A DNA stretch of 16,930 bases from a bacterium. Lineage in GTDB: Bacteria; BMS3Abin14. This document shows, piece by piece, positions 1 to 7,969 of this stretch. The DNA lies in contig CP070682.1 of NCBI GenBank assembly GCA_020352595.1, positions 1,554,297-1,571,226 on the forward strand, in the 5' to 3' direction. Numbering within the stretch: position 1 is the first letter of the stretch; every line of letters begins with the position of its first letter. A program made the position numbers and the translations under genes. The notes below the pieces were generated by a model. That model did no database searches, was not told the DNA's origin, and was given only the letters and a program-made list of their open reading frames with translations.

Positions 1-2448
1 CCCATGATGCCGGTGGTCAACAGGCCGATGCTCGAGCACATCGTTCTCCTGCTGGCCAAACACGGGTTCAGGGAGATCCTCATGCTGACCTATTTCTTCC
101 CTGAAGCCATCGAGGAGCATTTCGGCGTCGGTTCCAGGTTCGGTGTGAAGATCTCCTACCATCAGGACCCCCCAGGAGGGCTCGGGACCGCCGGCGCCGT
201 GAGGAACGTGTCCGAACTCCTCGGGGAGACCTTTCTGGTCATAAGCGGGGACGTCATCACCGATTTCGACCTCTCTCAGGCCTGGGAGTTCCACGGGCGG
301 TACGGTGAGCTGGCCACGATGGTCCTGACCAGGGTGCACAATCCGCTGCCTTTCGGCGTAGTGATCGTTGGGGAAGACGACCGCGTCAGGCGTTTTCTGG
401 AGAAGCCATCCTGGGGGGAGGTTTTCAGCGACACCATAAATACCGGCATCTACATCATGGATCCCGATATCCTCGAGAGGATCCCCCGCGGCAAGAGCAC
501 GGATTTTTCCAAGGACATCTTCCCCGGACTCCTCCTCGACGACAGGCCGCCGGCAGCGTATGTCGCCCAGGGATACTGGAAGGATGTGGGCAACGCGGTG
601 GAATACCTCCAGCTGCACCGTGAGATAGCCGGAGGTGTCGTGGAAATGGACATCCCGGGGAAGGTCAGGCGGCTGGAGGGCGCTACGGTCTATATGGGCA
701 AGGGGGCCGTGCTTCCCGATGAAGGCGTTCGTCTCCAGGGCATGGTCGTCCTGGGGGACGGGGTGAGCGTCGCTGAAGGCGCCAGGATCAGGGACTCCTT
801 CATCGGTCCCGGAAGCGTCATCGAGGGGAACGTCCGGATGAGGTCTTCGGTGGTATGGGACGGGGTCCGCATCCGCAGGGGAGCCTTCGTAGCGGGGAGT
901 GTCATCGGTTCCGGCACAGAGGTGCGGACAAGGGCCAACATCGAGGAGGGTTCCATCATCAGTGAGGAGTGCCTCATAGGACGCGGGAGCATCATCCGTG
1001 CCGGTGTCCGCATCTGGCCGGACAAGGTGGTGGAGGACGAGGCCGTCCTGTCCAACGACTTCATCTGGGGATCGCGGTGGAGGGGGACCCTCTTCACCTC
1101 CGGCATCGTCCAGGGGCTGGTCAACAGGGAGATCACTCCGGAGTTCGCTTCAAGGCTGGGGGCGGCTTTCGGTGCGACCCTCCCCGAGCGCTCGACCATT
1201 TCCCTCTCAAGGGGGATGCACCGCGCGGCGCGCATGATCGGTGAGGCCCTTGCTTCCGGGATCCTCTCCGTGGGAGTGGATGTCCACGACTGCGGCGTCC
1301 TTCCCATACCCGTGGCGCGACACCAGGTCAGAGGCCAGGGCGAGGTGGGAGGGCTGCATGTCAGGAGGGCCCCGTCGGATCCTGAGGTCCTGGAGATCAG
1401 GCTGTTCAGGGAAAACGGGCGGGAGCTTACCGCCGGTGAGAGAGGCGAGGTGGACCGCCTGTTCTTCAGGATGGATTTCAAGAGGGCCAGCATTGACAAC
1501 TCAGGCACCATAAGCGTGCCCTATTACGGATCGGAATCCTACGAGAAGGGGTTCATGAACAGCCTGGACGTCGAAACGCTCAAAAGGGCGCGGACCCGGA
1601 TCGTTCTGGATTACTCTTTCGGCAGCACCCTGAAGGTGCTCCCGGCTCTGCTGGGAAAGCTGAAATGCGAGGTGGTCTCCCTCAACGCCCACCTCGACGA
1701 GGAGAAGGCCACCAGGACCACCAAGCAGTTCGACCGGGCGGTAAAGAAGCTGTCCGAGTACGTGCGCGGGCTCAACGCCGCACTGGGGGCCATTCTCAGC
1801 GCCAGCGGCGAGACCCTTTTTCTGGTCGATGAGAAGGGCCGCTGGCTGGACGGCGGGCGGATGCTTCAGGTTTTCGCCTTTCTGGCCTTCAGAACCTATC
1901 CGGGCTGCCGGGTGGCCGTCCCGGCCAACGCCAGCGGCAACCTCGAGAAGCTGGCGTCGGCCAACGGGGGTGAGATCGTCCGGACACCCGTCAGCCCCAG
2001 CTCCATCCTGGACGGGGCCGCTTCCGCCTCGGCCTTCATGGCGGGCACCGCGGAGGGTGGGCTGGCCTTCCCGGATTTCCACCCCTCCTTCGACGCCATG
2101 TTCAGCCTGACCAAGGCCCTGGAGATGCTGGCCAGGGTGGATCAACCTCTCGGTGAGCTTGCGGACTCGCTCCCGGAGTCCTACCTGCAGCACAGCATCC
2201 TCCCTTGTCCCTGGGAGGCCAAGGGGCAGGTGATGCGGCGTCTGGTGGAGGAGCTCGGAGAGCAGGCCAAGGGCATCGAGGGTGTCAGGTTCAAGGACGG
2301 TCAGGGATGGGTGCTCATATACCCGAGTTCCAACCACGCATGTTTTCACATCTATGTCGAGGCCCCGAAGCAGGATCTGGTGAACTCAAAGCTCAGGAAA
2401 TGGTCAAAAAAGGTAGAGAGGATGCAGGCTCAGGAGGTGACGCCCTGA
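1..2448 (+). CDS. Nucleotidyltransferase / left-handed beta-helix / degenerate phosphomannomutase fusion (5' partial)
   Basis: The reading frame is open at base 1, and the first visible residues (P-MMPVVNRPMLEHI) match the stretch that follows the N-terminal GGxGTRLRPLT loop in sugar-1-phosphate nucleotidyltransferases, so about 25 residues lie upstream. Visible order: nucleotidyltransferase domain (about bases 1-630: GGLGTAGAV, SGDVITDFD, FLEKP, NTGIYIM, YWKDVGN), hexapeptide-repeat beta-helix (about 690-1060), then a phosphomannomutase-like region (about 1075-2440). The last part is degenerate: the phosphoserine loop TASHNP is replaced by GGLHVRRAPSDPE near 1348-1386, and the DGDADR metal loop by DEKGR near 1828-1842. 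This resembles known fused mannose-1-phosphate guanylyltransferase-like proteins. It likely makes an NDP-sugar in the cytoplasm, with the mutase step done by the next gene. The nucleotide and sugar specificity cannot be read from the sequence. Confidence 0.9.
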   Translation, partial: PMMPVVNRPMLEHIVLLLAKHGFREILMLTYFFPEAIEEHFGVGSRFGVKISYHQDPPGGLGTAGAVRNVSELLGETFLVISGDVITDFDLSQAWEFHGRYGELATMVLTRVHNPLPFGVVIVGEDDRVRRFLEKPSWGEVFSDTINTGIYIMDPDILERIPRGKSTDFSKDIFPGLLLDDRPPAAYVAQGYWKDVGNAVEYLQLHREIAGGVVEMDIPGKVRRLEGATVYMGKGAVLPDEGVRLQGMVVLGDGVSVAEGARIRDSFIGPGSVIEGNVRMRSSVVWDGVRIRRGAFVAGSVIGSGTEVRTRANIEEGSIISEECLIGRGSIIRAGVRIWPDKVVEDEAVLSNDFIWGSRWRGTLFTSGIVQGLVNREITPEFASRLGAAFGATLPERSTISLSRGMHRAARMIGEALASGILSVGVDVHDCGVLPIPVARHQVRGQGEVGGLHVRRAPSDPEVLEIRLFRENGRELTAGERGEVDRLFFRMDFKRASIDNSGTISVPYYGSESYEKGFMNSLDVETLKRARTRIVLDYSFGSTLKVLPALLGKLKCEVVSLNAHLDEEKATRTTKQFDRAVKKLSEYVRGLNAALGAILSASGETLFLVDEKGRWLDGGRMLQVFAFLAFRTYPGCRVAVPANASGNLEKLASANGGEIVRTPVSPSSILDGAASASAFMAGTAEGGLAFPDFHPSFDAMFSLTKALEMLARVDQPLGELADSLPESYLQHSILPCPWEAKGQVMRRLVEELGEQAKGIEGVRFKDGQGWVLIYPSSNHACFHIYVEAPKQDLVNSKLRKWSKKVERMQAQEVTP

Positions 2449-3866
2449 AGGAGATCAGGTTCGGCACGTCGGGCTGGCGCGGGATCATCGCCGACGATTT
2501 CACCTTTGAGAGATCCCGCCTGGTGGTGGCGGCCATCGCCAGGTACATGAGGGACTCGGGGGAGGCGCAAAGAGGCGTCCTGGTCGGCCACGACACGCGG
2601 TTCCTCGCCGAGGAGTTCGCCTCGGATGCGGCCGCGCTGCTGGCAGACATGGGCATCGACGTCCTCCTGTGCTCATCCCCCGTGCCGACACCCGCCATCG
2701 CCTCCGTGATCCTGGGGCGCGGCCTGGGTGGGGCCCTCAACTTCACCGCGAGCCACAACCCTTCCATCTATCAGGGGATCAAGTTCAGCCCCTCCTGGGG
2801 CGGTCCGGCCCTGCCTCAGACCACCGGCGCCATCGAGGATCATGTCGCGGCCTTTCAGAGAGACGGCCTCCCGGCCGGTCCGGGCGTGAGGGGGCGTATC
2901 GAGCCCTTCGACCCGGCTCCCCAATACCTGAGTCAACTGGCCGGCGTCATCGACCTGAAGAGGATCGCCAGATCCGGGACGCGGATCGTCTACGATGCCC
3001 TTTATGGAACGGGGGCCGGTTTCCTCGACAGGGTCCTCTCCGAGGCCGGGTGCGATGTCCGCACCCTGCACGCCGAAAGGGATCCCCTCTTCGGGGGCGG
3101 CCCCCCGGAGCCTTCGGCAGACAGGCTCGGGGAACTTGCGAGGCTGGCGGAGGCGGAGTCGGCAGTGGGGCTCTCCACGGATGGGGACGCCGATCGCTTC
3201 GGCGTCGTGGGGAGCCTGGGAGAGTATTATGAACCCAACGTCGTCCTGTCCCTGCTGGCCGAATACCTCCTCGATAAAAGGGGTATGGAGGGGGATCTGG
3301 CCAGGAGCGTGGCGACAACGGGGATGCTCGACCTCATCGCGGCCTTCCATGGAAGGCAGTGTCACGAGACGCCGGTGGGTTTCAAGTACATCGGGCAGAT
3401 GATCTCACGGAACCAGCTGGCCATGGGTGGGGAGGAGAGCGCGGGAATGTCCATCAGGGGCCACGTCCCCGAGAAGGACGGCATCCTGGCATGCCTGCTC
3501 GTAGCGGAGATGGTGGCCGCTACCGGCAAATCCATGGCGGAACTGAAGTCCGACCTGGACCGCAGATACGGCACCATGTACTCGGTCAGGGTCAACCTCC
3601 AGCTCAACGATGACCTTGCAGGCAGGTTGCGGAGCATCCTCCGCTCCCCCCCCGAGAGGGTGGGGGAACTGGGGGCCGGCAAGCTGCTCTCGGTGGACGG
3701 GACCAAATGGATCTACGATGGGGGGGACTGGGTACTGCTTCGCCTCTCCGGCACCGAACCGGTGGCCCGGCTCTATGTGGAATCGGCGGACAAGGACAGG
3801 TTCGAGGCCCTCAAGTCGGCTTTCAGCAGGTGGATCACGGGCGAAGAAGCCGGAGAGGAAGGTTGA
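2445..3866 (+). CDS. Phosphomannomutase / phosphoglucomutase family protein
   Basis: This is an alpha-D-phosphohexomutase that interconverts hexose-6-phosphate and hexose-1-phosphate, feeding the nucleotidyltransferase upstream. Numbered from base 2445, all four signature loops are intact: phosphoserine loop TASHNP (Ser103), metal loop DGDADR (246-251), sugar loop EES (330-332) and phosphate loop SGTEP (435-439). The length, 473 aa, suits the family. Start choice: homologues begin close to K-x-I-x-FGTSGWRG. The CTG at 2445 gives exactly that N-terminus, overlaps the upstream stop as CTGA, and has a very strong Shine-Dalgarno AGGAGGTGA just upstream (2432-2440). The nearest in-frame ATG, at 2400, would add 15 low-complexity residues and has a poorly spaced ribosome site; gene callers that refuse CTG would choose it. 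Specificity for mannose versus glucose is undetermined. Confidence 0.93.
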   Translation: MKEIRFGTSGWRGIIADDFTFERSRLVVAAIARYMRDSGEAQRGVLVGHDTRFLAEEFASDAAALLADMGIDVLLCSSPVPTPAIASVILGRGLGGALNFTASHNPSIYQGIKFSPSWGGPALPQTTGAIEDHVAAFQRDGLPAGPGVRGRIEPFDPAPQYLSQLAGVIDLKRIARSGTRIVYDALYGTGAGFLDRVLSEAGCDVRTLHAERDPLFGGGPPEPSADRLGELARLAEAESAVGLSTDGDADRFGVVGSLGEYYEPNVVLSLLAEYLLDKRGMEGDLARSVATTGMLDLIAAFHGRQCHETPVGFKYIGQMISRNQLAMGGEESAGMSIRGHVPEKDGILACLLVAEMVAATGKSMAELKSDLDRRYGTMYSVRVNLQLNDDLAGRLRSILRSPPERVGELGAGKLLSVDGTKWIYDGGDWVLLRLSGTEPVARLYVESADKDRFEALKSAFSRWITGEEAGEEG

Positions 3867-3884
3867 TCCCCTGAGGACCCGCCC

Positions 3885-4190
3885 ATGACCATGACACACC
3901 GACCGCGCAGACTGGCAGCCATCATGCTCCTGACGCTGTGTCTTTTCCTTCTGTACAGCGCGCTGGGCGAGAGGGGGTTCATCCGCCTGAACCAGATGAT
4001 CCGCCAGAGGGAGGACCTCAAGGCGCGTGTGAGAGGCCTCGAGGAGAGCAACGCGAGGCTCGCCGAACAGATCAGCCTCCTGCGCGACGATCCCTTCACC
4101 ATCGAGTACTTTGCCCGAACGCAGCTGGGTCTCGTCCGGCCCGGTGAGACGGTATACATCCTCGGACCGGCCGCGGGGGAGCAGCCGTGA
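3885..4190 (+). CDS. FtsB/DivIC-type septum formation initiator
   Basis: A 101-aa bitopic membrane protein. A short basic N-terminus (THRPRR) precedes one transmembrane helix (about residues 10-28). A coiled coil follows (about 35-70, with spaced leucines), then a conserved tail DPFTIEYFARTQLGLVRPGETVY, which is the hallmark of the FtsB/DivIC family. In that family the protein bridges FtsL and FtsQ in the divisome at midcell. The ATG at 3885 follows a GAGGA ribosome site; ATG 3891 is a possible alternative. The gene sits 18 bases after the mutase and shares its stop with the GTG start of the following diguanylate cyclase (GTGA), so it is co-translated with unrelated genes. Whether the partner is FtsL/FtsQ or another complex cannot be told here. 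Confidence 0.85.
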   Translation: MTMTHRPRRLAAIMLLTLCLFLLYSALGERGFIRLNQMIRQREDLKARVRGLEESNARLAEQISLLRDDPFTIEYFARTQLGLVRPGETVYILGPAAGEQP

Positions 4191-6409
4191 CCAGGACGGT
4201 GATGAGCCCGTCTGCGGCCAGGCGCATCTTCACCGTGGTCTTTGTCCTTCTTGCAGCGTCGCAGGTCATCCCCCCGGACAGGTGGCAGATCCCCTTGAAG
4301 CAGGTGCAGCTGGGGGCTCAGGTTCTCCTGTCCTCGGGTGCCCTGTTCCTTGCCGTGGTCCTGGCCCGTGGTACCCAGGCAGGAGCCCGGCCGATGCTCA
4401 TGGCGATGCCGGTCCAGTTGACGCTGTGTGCGGTGGCGGGAACGGCCGTGCAGGCTCTCGCGGTGAAGGTACCCCTCGTGCCGATCGCCTTCTTCCTCGC
4501 CTTTCCCTTCAGCACCTTCGCCCGCCGTTTCCCGTTGTTCTGGGTGCCTGGGGCGATGCTGTCGTCGGCGGCCCTCGGCAGGTACCTCATCCAGGCCGAC
4601 ACGGCCCTCCTCCCCTGGGCCATCCTTTTCTGGGCCTTCAGCCTCCCGCTGGGCTTCAGGATGAGCAGGGACAGGGCCACCATAATGTCCAACAGGGCCC
4701 AGTTCGAGCGCATGAAGAGCGACGCCAGGGAGATGATGGGGCGCATCCGCAAGGAGGGCTTCCCGGAGATGATGGACCGTATACGGGGCGAGGAGGCCGC
4801 CCTCGCGGCGGCCCTTGAGGAGGACGATTTCCTGCAGAAGCTCCTGGTGTGGGGATGCAGGGCATTCGGTGCCCGCACCGGAGTCCTGCTCGTACCGGAC
4901 CGGCCGGGCTATGTCCGGATGAGGGCCGCCGTTCACAGAGGTGTCAGGATCACCGGCGACATGGTGCCAGCGGACAAGGGGTTCGTCCATATCGCCCGCC
5001 AGAGGGGAGGTGTCCTCTGCGTGTCCGACGCGCGATCGGCCAGAAGCTCCCTGGGGTTCTACTCCGAGGATGTGGAAGTGGGCTCCTTCCTGGTGAAGGT
5101 CGTCTATGAATCGAACTGGGCTGAGGACGCGGTGGGAGAAGGGAGAGCCGAGAAGGTCCGCTGCGTCCTGTATTTCGACAGCGCCTCGGTGGGCGCGCTG
5201 GAGCTGGATGATGTGACGTCCAGGCGTCTCGAGGAGTACGGGGGGCTCGTCTCCAAGGCCATGGAGATGGCTTTCACGCTGCACCGCGTGACCGCGGACC
5301 TTTCGGCCAAGGACGCCATTTCCAAGTATGCGCGGAGCCTGACGCAATCCCTCGACCGGGTCAAGATCGCCGAAAAAGCCCTGGATGCCGTCGTGGAAGC
5401 CCTGCCGGACTGTGACGGAGCGGTGGTCCTGCTCAACGACGGTGGGCTTTCGGTGGCCGGATCGAGGGGCGAGGCTGTTCGGGAGCTCGGAGCGGAAAAG
5501 ATCCTGCGTGACGAACCCAGCCAGATAGGCCTGCTGCTGAGGCGCTTCTCCGAACTGGAGGCGGATGCCGAAGGCGGCGCCGTGAGGGCCGAGGTCGTCG
5601 TCGGATACGCCAAGGAGCTGCCCTCTCCCTTTTTTCACCGTCGCGAGAAGCTGGGACGCGTCGTGTCCTTCGCCGCCATCCCCTGCTTCATCAGGGATCA
5701 GGCCGGCAAGCCGGACCTGCAGGCAGTCATCTCGGTGGTCTCACGCAGTTCAGAGGCCTTCGGCCGGGAGGAGATGGAGGATCTCCGTACCCTGGCGGGC
5801 ATGATGGCCCCCGCCCTGGACAACGCCCGGCTGCACAGTGAGCTCAATGAGCTCTCCCGCATCGACGGGCTGACGGGGCTTTTGAACAGGAGGATCTTCG
5901 ACGTCATCCTCGACGGCAAGATCAGCCATGTCAGGAGAGGAAACTTCCAGAGGTTGGCCGTGCTCATGATCGACGGGGACAGATTCAAGACCATCAACGA
6001 CACCTACGGTCACAAAGTGGGCGACGAGGTCCTCGTCGAACTCGGGCGGAGGCTCAAACCCATGGTCAGGAAAAACGACGCAGTGGCAAGGTACGGGGGT
6101 GAGGAGTTTGCCATCGTCCTGGACAACGCCGGCCGGAAGCAGGCACGGGATGTGGCCGAGAAGATCCGGCGCGCCATCCGGTCGGCGCCCGTGAAGACCT
6201 CCGCGGGACCCATCCCTGTGACGGTGAGCCTCGGGTTCAGCGTTCTGGAAAAGGATGAGAAGATCACCCGGAGCCTCATCGTCGAGCAGGCCGACCAGGC
6301 CCTTTACCAGGCCAAGGAGAAAGGCCGTGACCGTGTTGTGGGTTATCACGAGATCGCGCACAGGCCAGCGGGCGACGAGGATACTGTTACGATGATGACC
6401 TTGCCATGA
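4187..6409 (+). CDS. Membrane-bound GAF-GAF-GGDEF diguanylate cyclase
   Basis: A 740-aa protein predicted to make c-di-GMP from two GTP at the inner membrane. The N-terminal part (about 12-157) holds roughly five or six hydrophobic segments. It is followed by a charged helical linker (about 165-215), two GAF-like regions (about 215-365 and 385-553), and a C-terminal GGDEF domain starting near D560 (RIDGLTGLLNRR). The active-site motif GGEEF is intact at 637-641. The product-inhibition I-site RxxD (R628-K-N-D631) lies exactly five residues before it, so feedback inhibition is expected. The start is GTG 4187 overlapping the upstream TGA (GTGA); ATG 4202 is an in-frame alternative. The GAF ligand is unknown. 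The gene is embedded in a sugar-nucleotide / cell-division / tRNA-modification run, with no target protein nearby. Confidence 0.93.
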   Translation: MTRTVMSPSAARRIFTVVFVLLAASQVIPPDRWQIPLKQVQLGAQVLLSSGALFLAVVLARGTQAGARPMLMAMPVQLTLCAVAGTAVQALAVKVPLVPIAFFLAFPFSTFARRFPLFWVPGAMLSSAALGRYLIQADTALLPWAILFWAFSLPLGFRMSRDRATIMSNRAQFERMKSDAREMMGRIRKEGFPEMMDRIRGEEAALAAALEEDDFLQKLLVWGCRAFGARTGVLLVPDRPGYVRMRAAVHRGVRITGDMVPADKGFVHIARQRGGVLCVSDARSARSSLGFYSEDVEVGSFLVKVVYESNWAEDAVGEGRAEKVRCVLYFDSASVGALELDDVTSRRLEEYGGLVSKAMEMAFTLHRVTADLSAKDAISKYARSLTQSLDRVKIAEKALDAVVEALPDCDGAVVLLNDGGLSVAGSRGEAVRELGAEKILRDEPSQIGLLLRRFSELEADAEGGAVRAEVVVGYAKELPSPFFHRREKLGRVVSFAAIPCFIRDQAGKPDLQAVISVVSRSSEAFGREEMEDLRTLAGMMAPALDNARLHSELNELSRIDGLTGLLNRRIFDVILDGKISHVRRGNFQRLAVLMIDGDRFKTINDTYGHKVGDEVLVELGRRLKPMVRKNDAVARYGGEEFAIVLDNAGRKQARDVAEKIRRAIRSAPVKTSAGPIPVTVSLGFSVLEKDEKITRSLIVEQADQALYQAKEKGRDRVVGYHEIAHRPAGDEDTVTMMTLP

Positions 6410-6425
6410 TCCAGGAGGGGATACG

Positions 6426-7307
6426 ATGCTGAAGGTGGCCGCTGTCCAGTTTACATGCCGGGGAGATGCCCAGAACAACCTGTCCAAAGCCCTCGAACTG
6501 GCTTCCCTTGCCGTGGAAAGGGGCGCAGGGCTCCTTGCCTTTCCCGAACTGTGCACCACGAGGTGGTTCCCCAGCAGGATGCGACAGGGCAATTTCGAAC
6601 TTGCCGAGACAGTCCCCGGCCCCAGTGTGTCCCAGGTGAGCCGGTTTGCGGCCCAAAACGGTGTCGTGGTGGTCTTCCCGCTCTTTGAAAAAGCGGGCAA
6701 GGGCCGGTATTACAACAGCGCTGCGGTCATCGACGCCGACGGGGACATCCTGGGGGTTTACCGGAAGGTCCACGTCCCCAACGTCATGGGCTGGCACGAG
6801 AAGTTCTATTTCCTGCCCGGGGACAGGGGGTTCCCGGTCTTCCGCACGCGGGTGGGCTTCATCGGCGTCCAGCTGAGCTGGGACGTCTACTTCCCGGAAG
6901 GGTCCAGGATCCTTGCGCTTAAAGGGGCGCAACTGGTTGTGGTTCCCACGTCCAATGCCCATGCCAGCCATGAGAGATGGGAGAGCATGATCGCCGGCAA
7001 CGCCCTGGCCAACAGCCTTTTCTACCTGAGGGTGAACAGGGTGGGGCGTGAGGAAAAACAGTCCTTTTACGGCAAGAGTTTCTGCATGAACCCCCACGGG
7101 GAGATGGTCCACAAGGCGGCAGGGTCGAGGGATTCCGTTCACCTTTCGGAGATCGACCTGTCGGAGGTATCCAGAACACGGCAGGAATGGGCCTTTTTCA
7201 GGGATCGCAGGGAGGAGCAATATGCTGAAATCGGGAACCGGCTGCCAGGTGCCGATGAGCTCGGGCTGCCGGCGGGTCTCTATTCAGGGGAGATGGGTGA
7301 TGAGTGA
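6426..7307 (+). CDS. Nitrilase-superfamily (carbon-nitrogen hydrolase) protein with Ser in place of catalytic Cys
   Basis: A 293-aa cytoplasmic protein with the complete nitrilase fold signature: MLKVAAVQFTC at the N-terminus, Glu41 in FPEL, Lys114 in YRKVHVPN, the second conserved Glu125 in WHEKFYFLPGD, and the nucleophile-elbow motif GVQLSWDVYFPE. In active family members that motif carries Cys (typically GxxICWD). Here codon 151 (6876-6878) is AGC, Ser. Everything else resembles the N-carbamoylputrescine amidase branch. Family knowledge says the thiol is essential, so this is either a non-hydrolytic homologue or a serine variant; no substrate can be inferred. The start is ATG 6426 with AGGAGGGG 6413-6420. 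The gene overlaps the lipoprotein gene by 8 bases. A C-to-S sequencing error (TGC to AGC) is possible but would have to fall precisely at the active site. Confidence 0.88.
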   Translation: MLKVAAVQFTCRGDAQNNLSKALELASLAVERGAGLLAFPELCTTRWFPSRMRQGNFELAETVPGPSVSQVSRFAAQNGVVVVFPLFEKAGKGRYYNSAAVIDADGDILGVYRKVHVPNVMGWHEKFYFLPGDRGFPVFRTRVGFIGVQLSWDVYFPEGSRILALKGAQLVVVPTSNAHASHERWESMIAGNALANSLFYLRVNRVGREEKQSFYGKSFCMNPHGEMVHKAAGSRDSVHLSEIDLSEVSRTRQEWAFFRDRREEQYAEIGNRLPGADELGLPAGLYSGEMGDE

Positions 7308-7968
7308 CCGACACAGTGGATCCCGGCCCGGGGGCCTGCTCGGGATCTGTGTCGCCGGGCTTGTGGTCCTGGCCGTCCTTCTGGGCGGGTGCAGGTCGGT
7401 CAACCCCCTGTCCGGTTTCGGGCTGGGGCAGTCCAAGGAGGAGGAGGGCAGGATCCGCGGGCTCATGAAATGGCACTCGGGAAGGGTTGAGGTGTACAGG
7501 GATTTCCGCACCGTTTTCACGGCCAGGGCCATTTTCATCTCTGAGGAACTGCGGCTGGCAGTGGTCGACTGGGAAGCGAGGTCCAGACTCCTGAGCCCCG
7601 CCGAGAGGGATATCCTTGAACGGGAAACGAACAAGGGCGGTGACAACACCGTCAGGGTGCTTCTGGGTTTTTACACGCCGGACGGCGCGTTCAACGACCT
7701 GGACAAGGAGGGCACCAGCTGGATCCCCTACATCAGGAACGCGGACGGGTCCGTGGTGAGGGCCTCCTGCCTCGGCCTCGGGGAGGAAGAGGGGAAGATC
7801 TACATGAGGTTCCTCCAATGGGACATGTCCTGGTCCAGGCTGTACATGCTCTGCTTTTCCTACGGCCCGGATATGCGCAAACCCGGTGAGGAGTGGATAG
7901 ACCTGGTGATATCCAGCCCCTGGGGAAGCGGTGAAATGAGGCTGAAGACAGCATCTCCCAGAGGATAG
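7300..7968 (+). CDS. Putative lipoprotein of unknown function
   Basis: I do not recognise this 222-aa family. The N-terminus has Arg residues at 4 and 9, then a hydrophobic stretch (13-28) ending in a lipobox LLGGC. Cys31 would be lipidated, with the mature domain (about 190 residues) facing the periplasm. The mature part is mixed and charged with no repeats or CXXCH motifs; it has a stretch YTPDGAFNDLDKEGTSW and several Trp/Tyr residues near the C-terminus. The ATG at 7300 is chosen because it opens directly onto the signal peptide, has GGGGA about 8 bases upstream, and overlaps the nitrilase stop (ATGAGTGA). The longer frame from 7222 would bury the signal peptide. It ends one base before the tsaB start, so it is probably co-expressed with tsaB. 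Confidence 0.8.
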   Translation: MSDRHSGSRPGGLLGICVAGLVVLAVLLGGCRSVNPLSGFGLGQSKEEEGRIRGLMKWHSGRVEVYRDFRTVFTARAIFISEELRLAVVDWEARSRLLSPAERDILERETNKGGDNTVRVLLGFYTPDGAFNDLDKEGTSWIPYIRNADGSVVRASCLGLGEEEGKIYMRFLQWDMSWSRLYMLCFSYGPDMRKPGEEWIDLVISSPWGSGEMRLKTASPRG

Positions 7969-7969
7969 A

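Noticed and set aside
2205..2444. Longer N-terminus for phosphomannomutase
   Set aside because: The extension is out-of-frame reading of the upstream gene; the conserved family N-terminus begins at 2445, with a strong ribosome site directly before it.
3773..5638. 621-codon open frame on the minus strand
   Set aside because: It lies antisense to the mutase, FtsB-type and cyclase genes, has low-complexity Arg/Gly/Pro/His composition, and no recognisable domain; typical shadow in GC-rich DNA.
7222..7299. Earlier start for the lipoprotein
   Set aside because: It would place 26 non-conserved residues before the signal peptide; ATG 7300 gives a proper lipoprotein signal and ribosome-site spacing.
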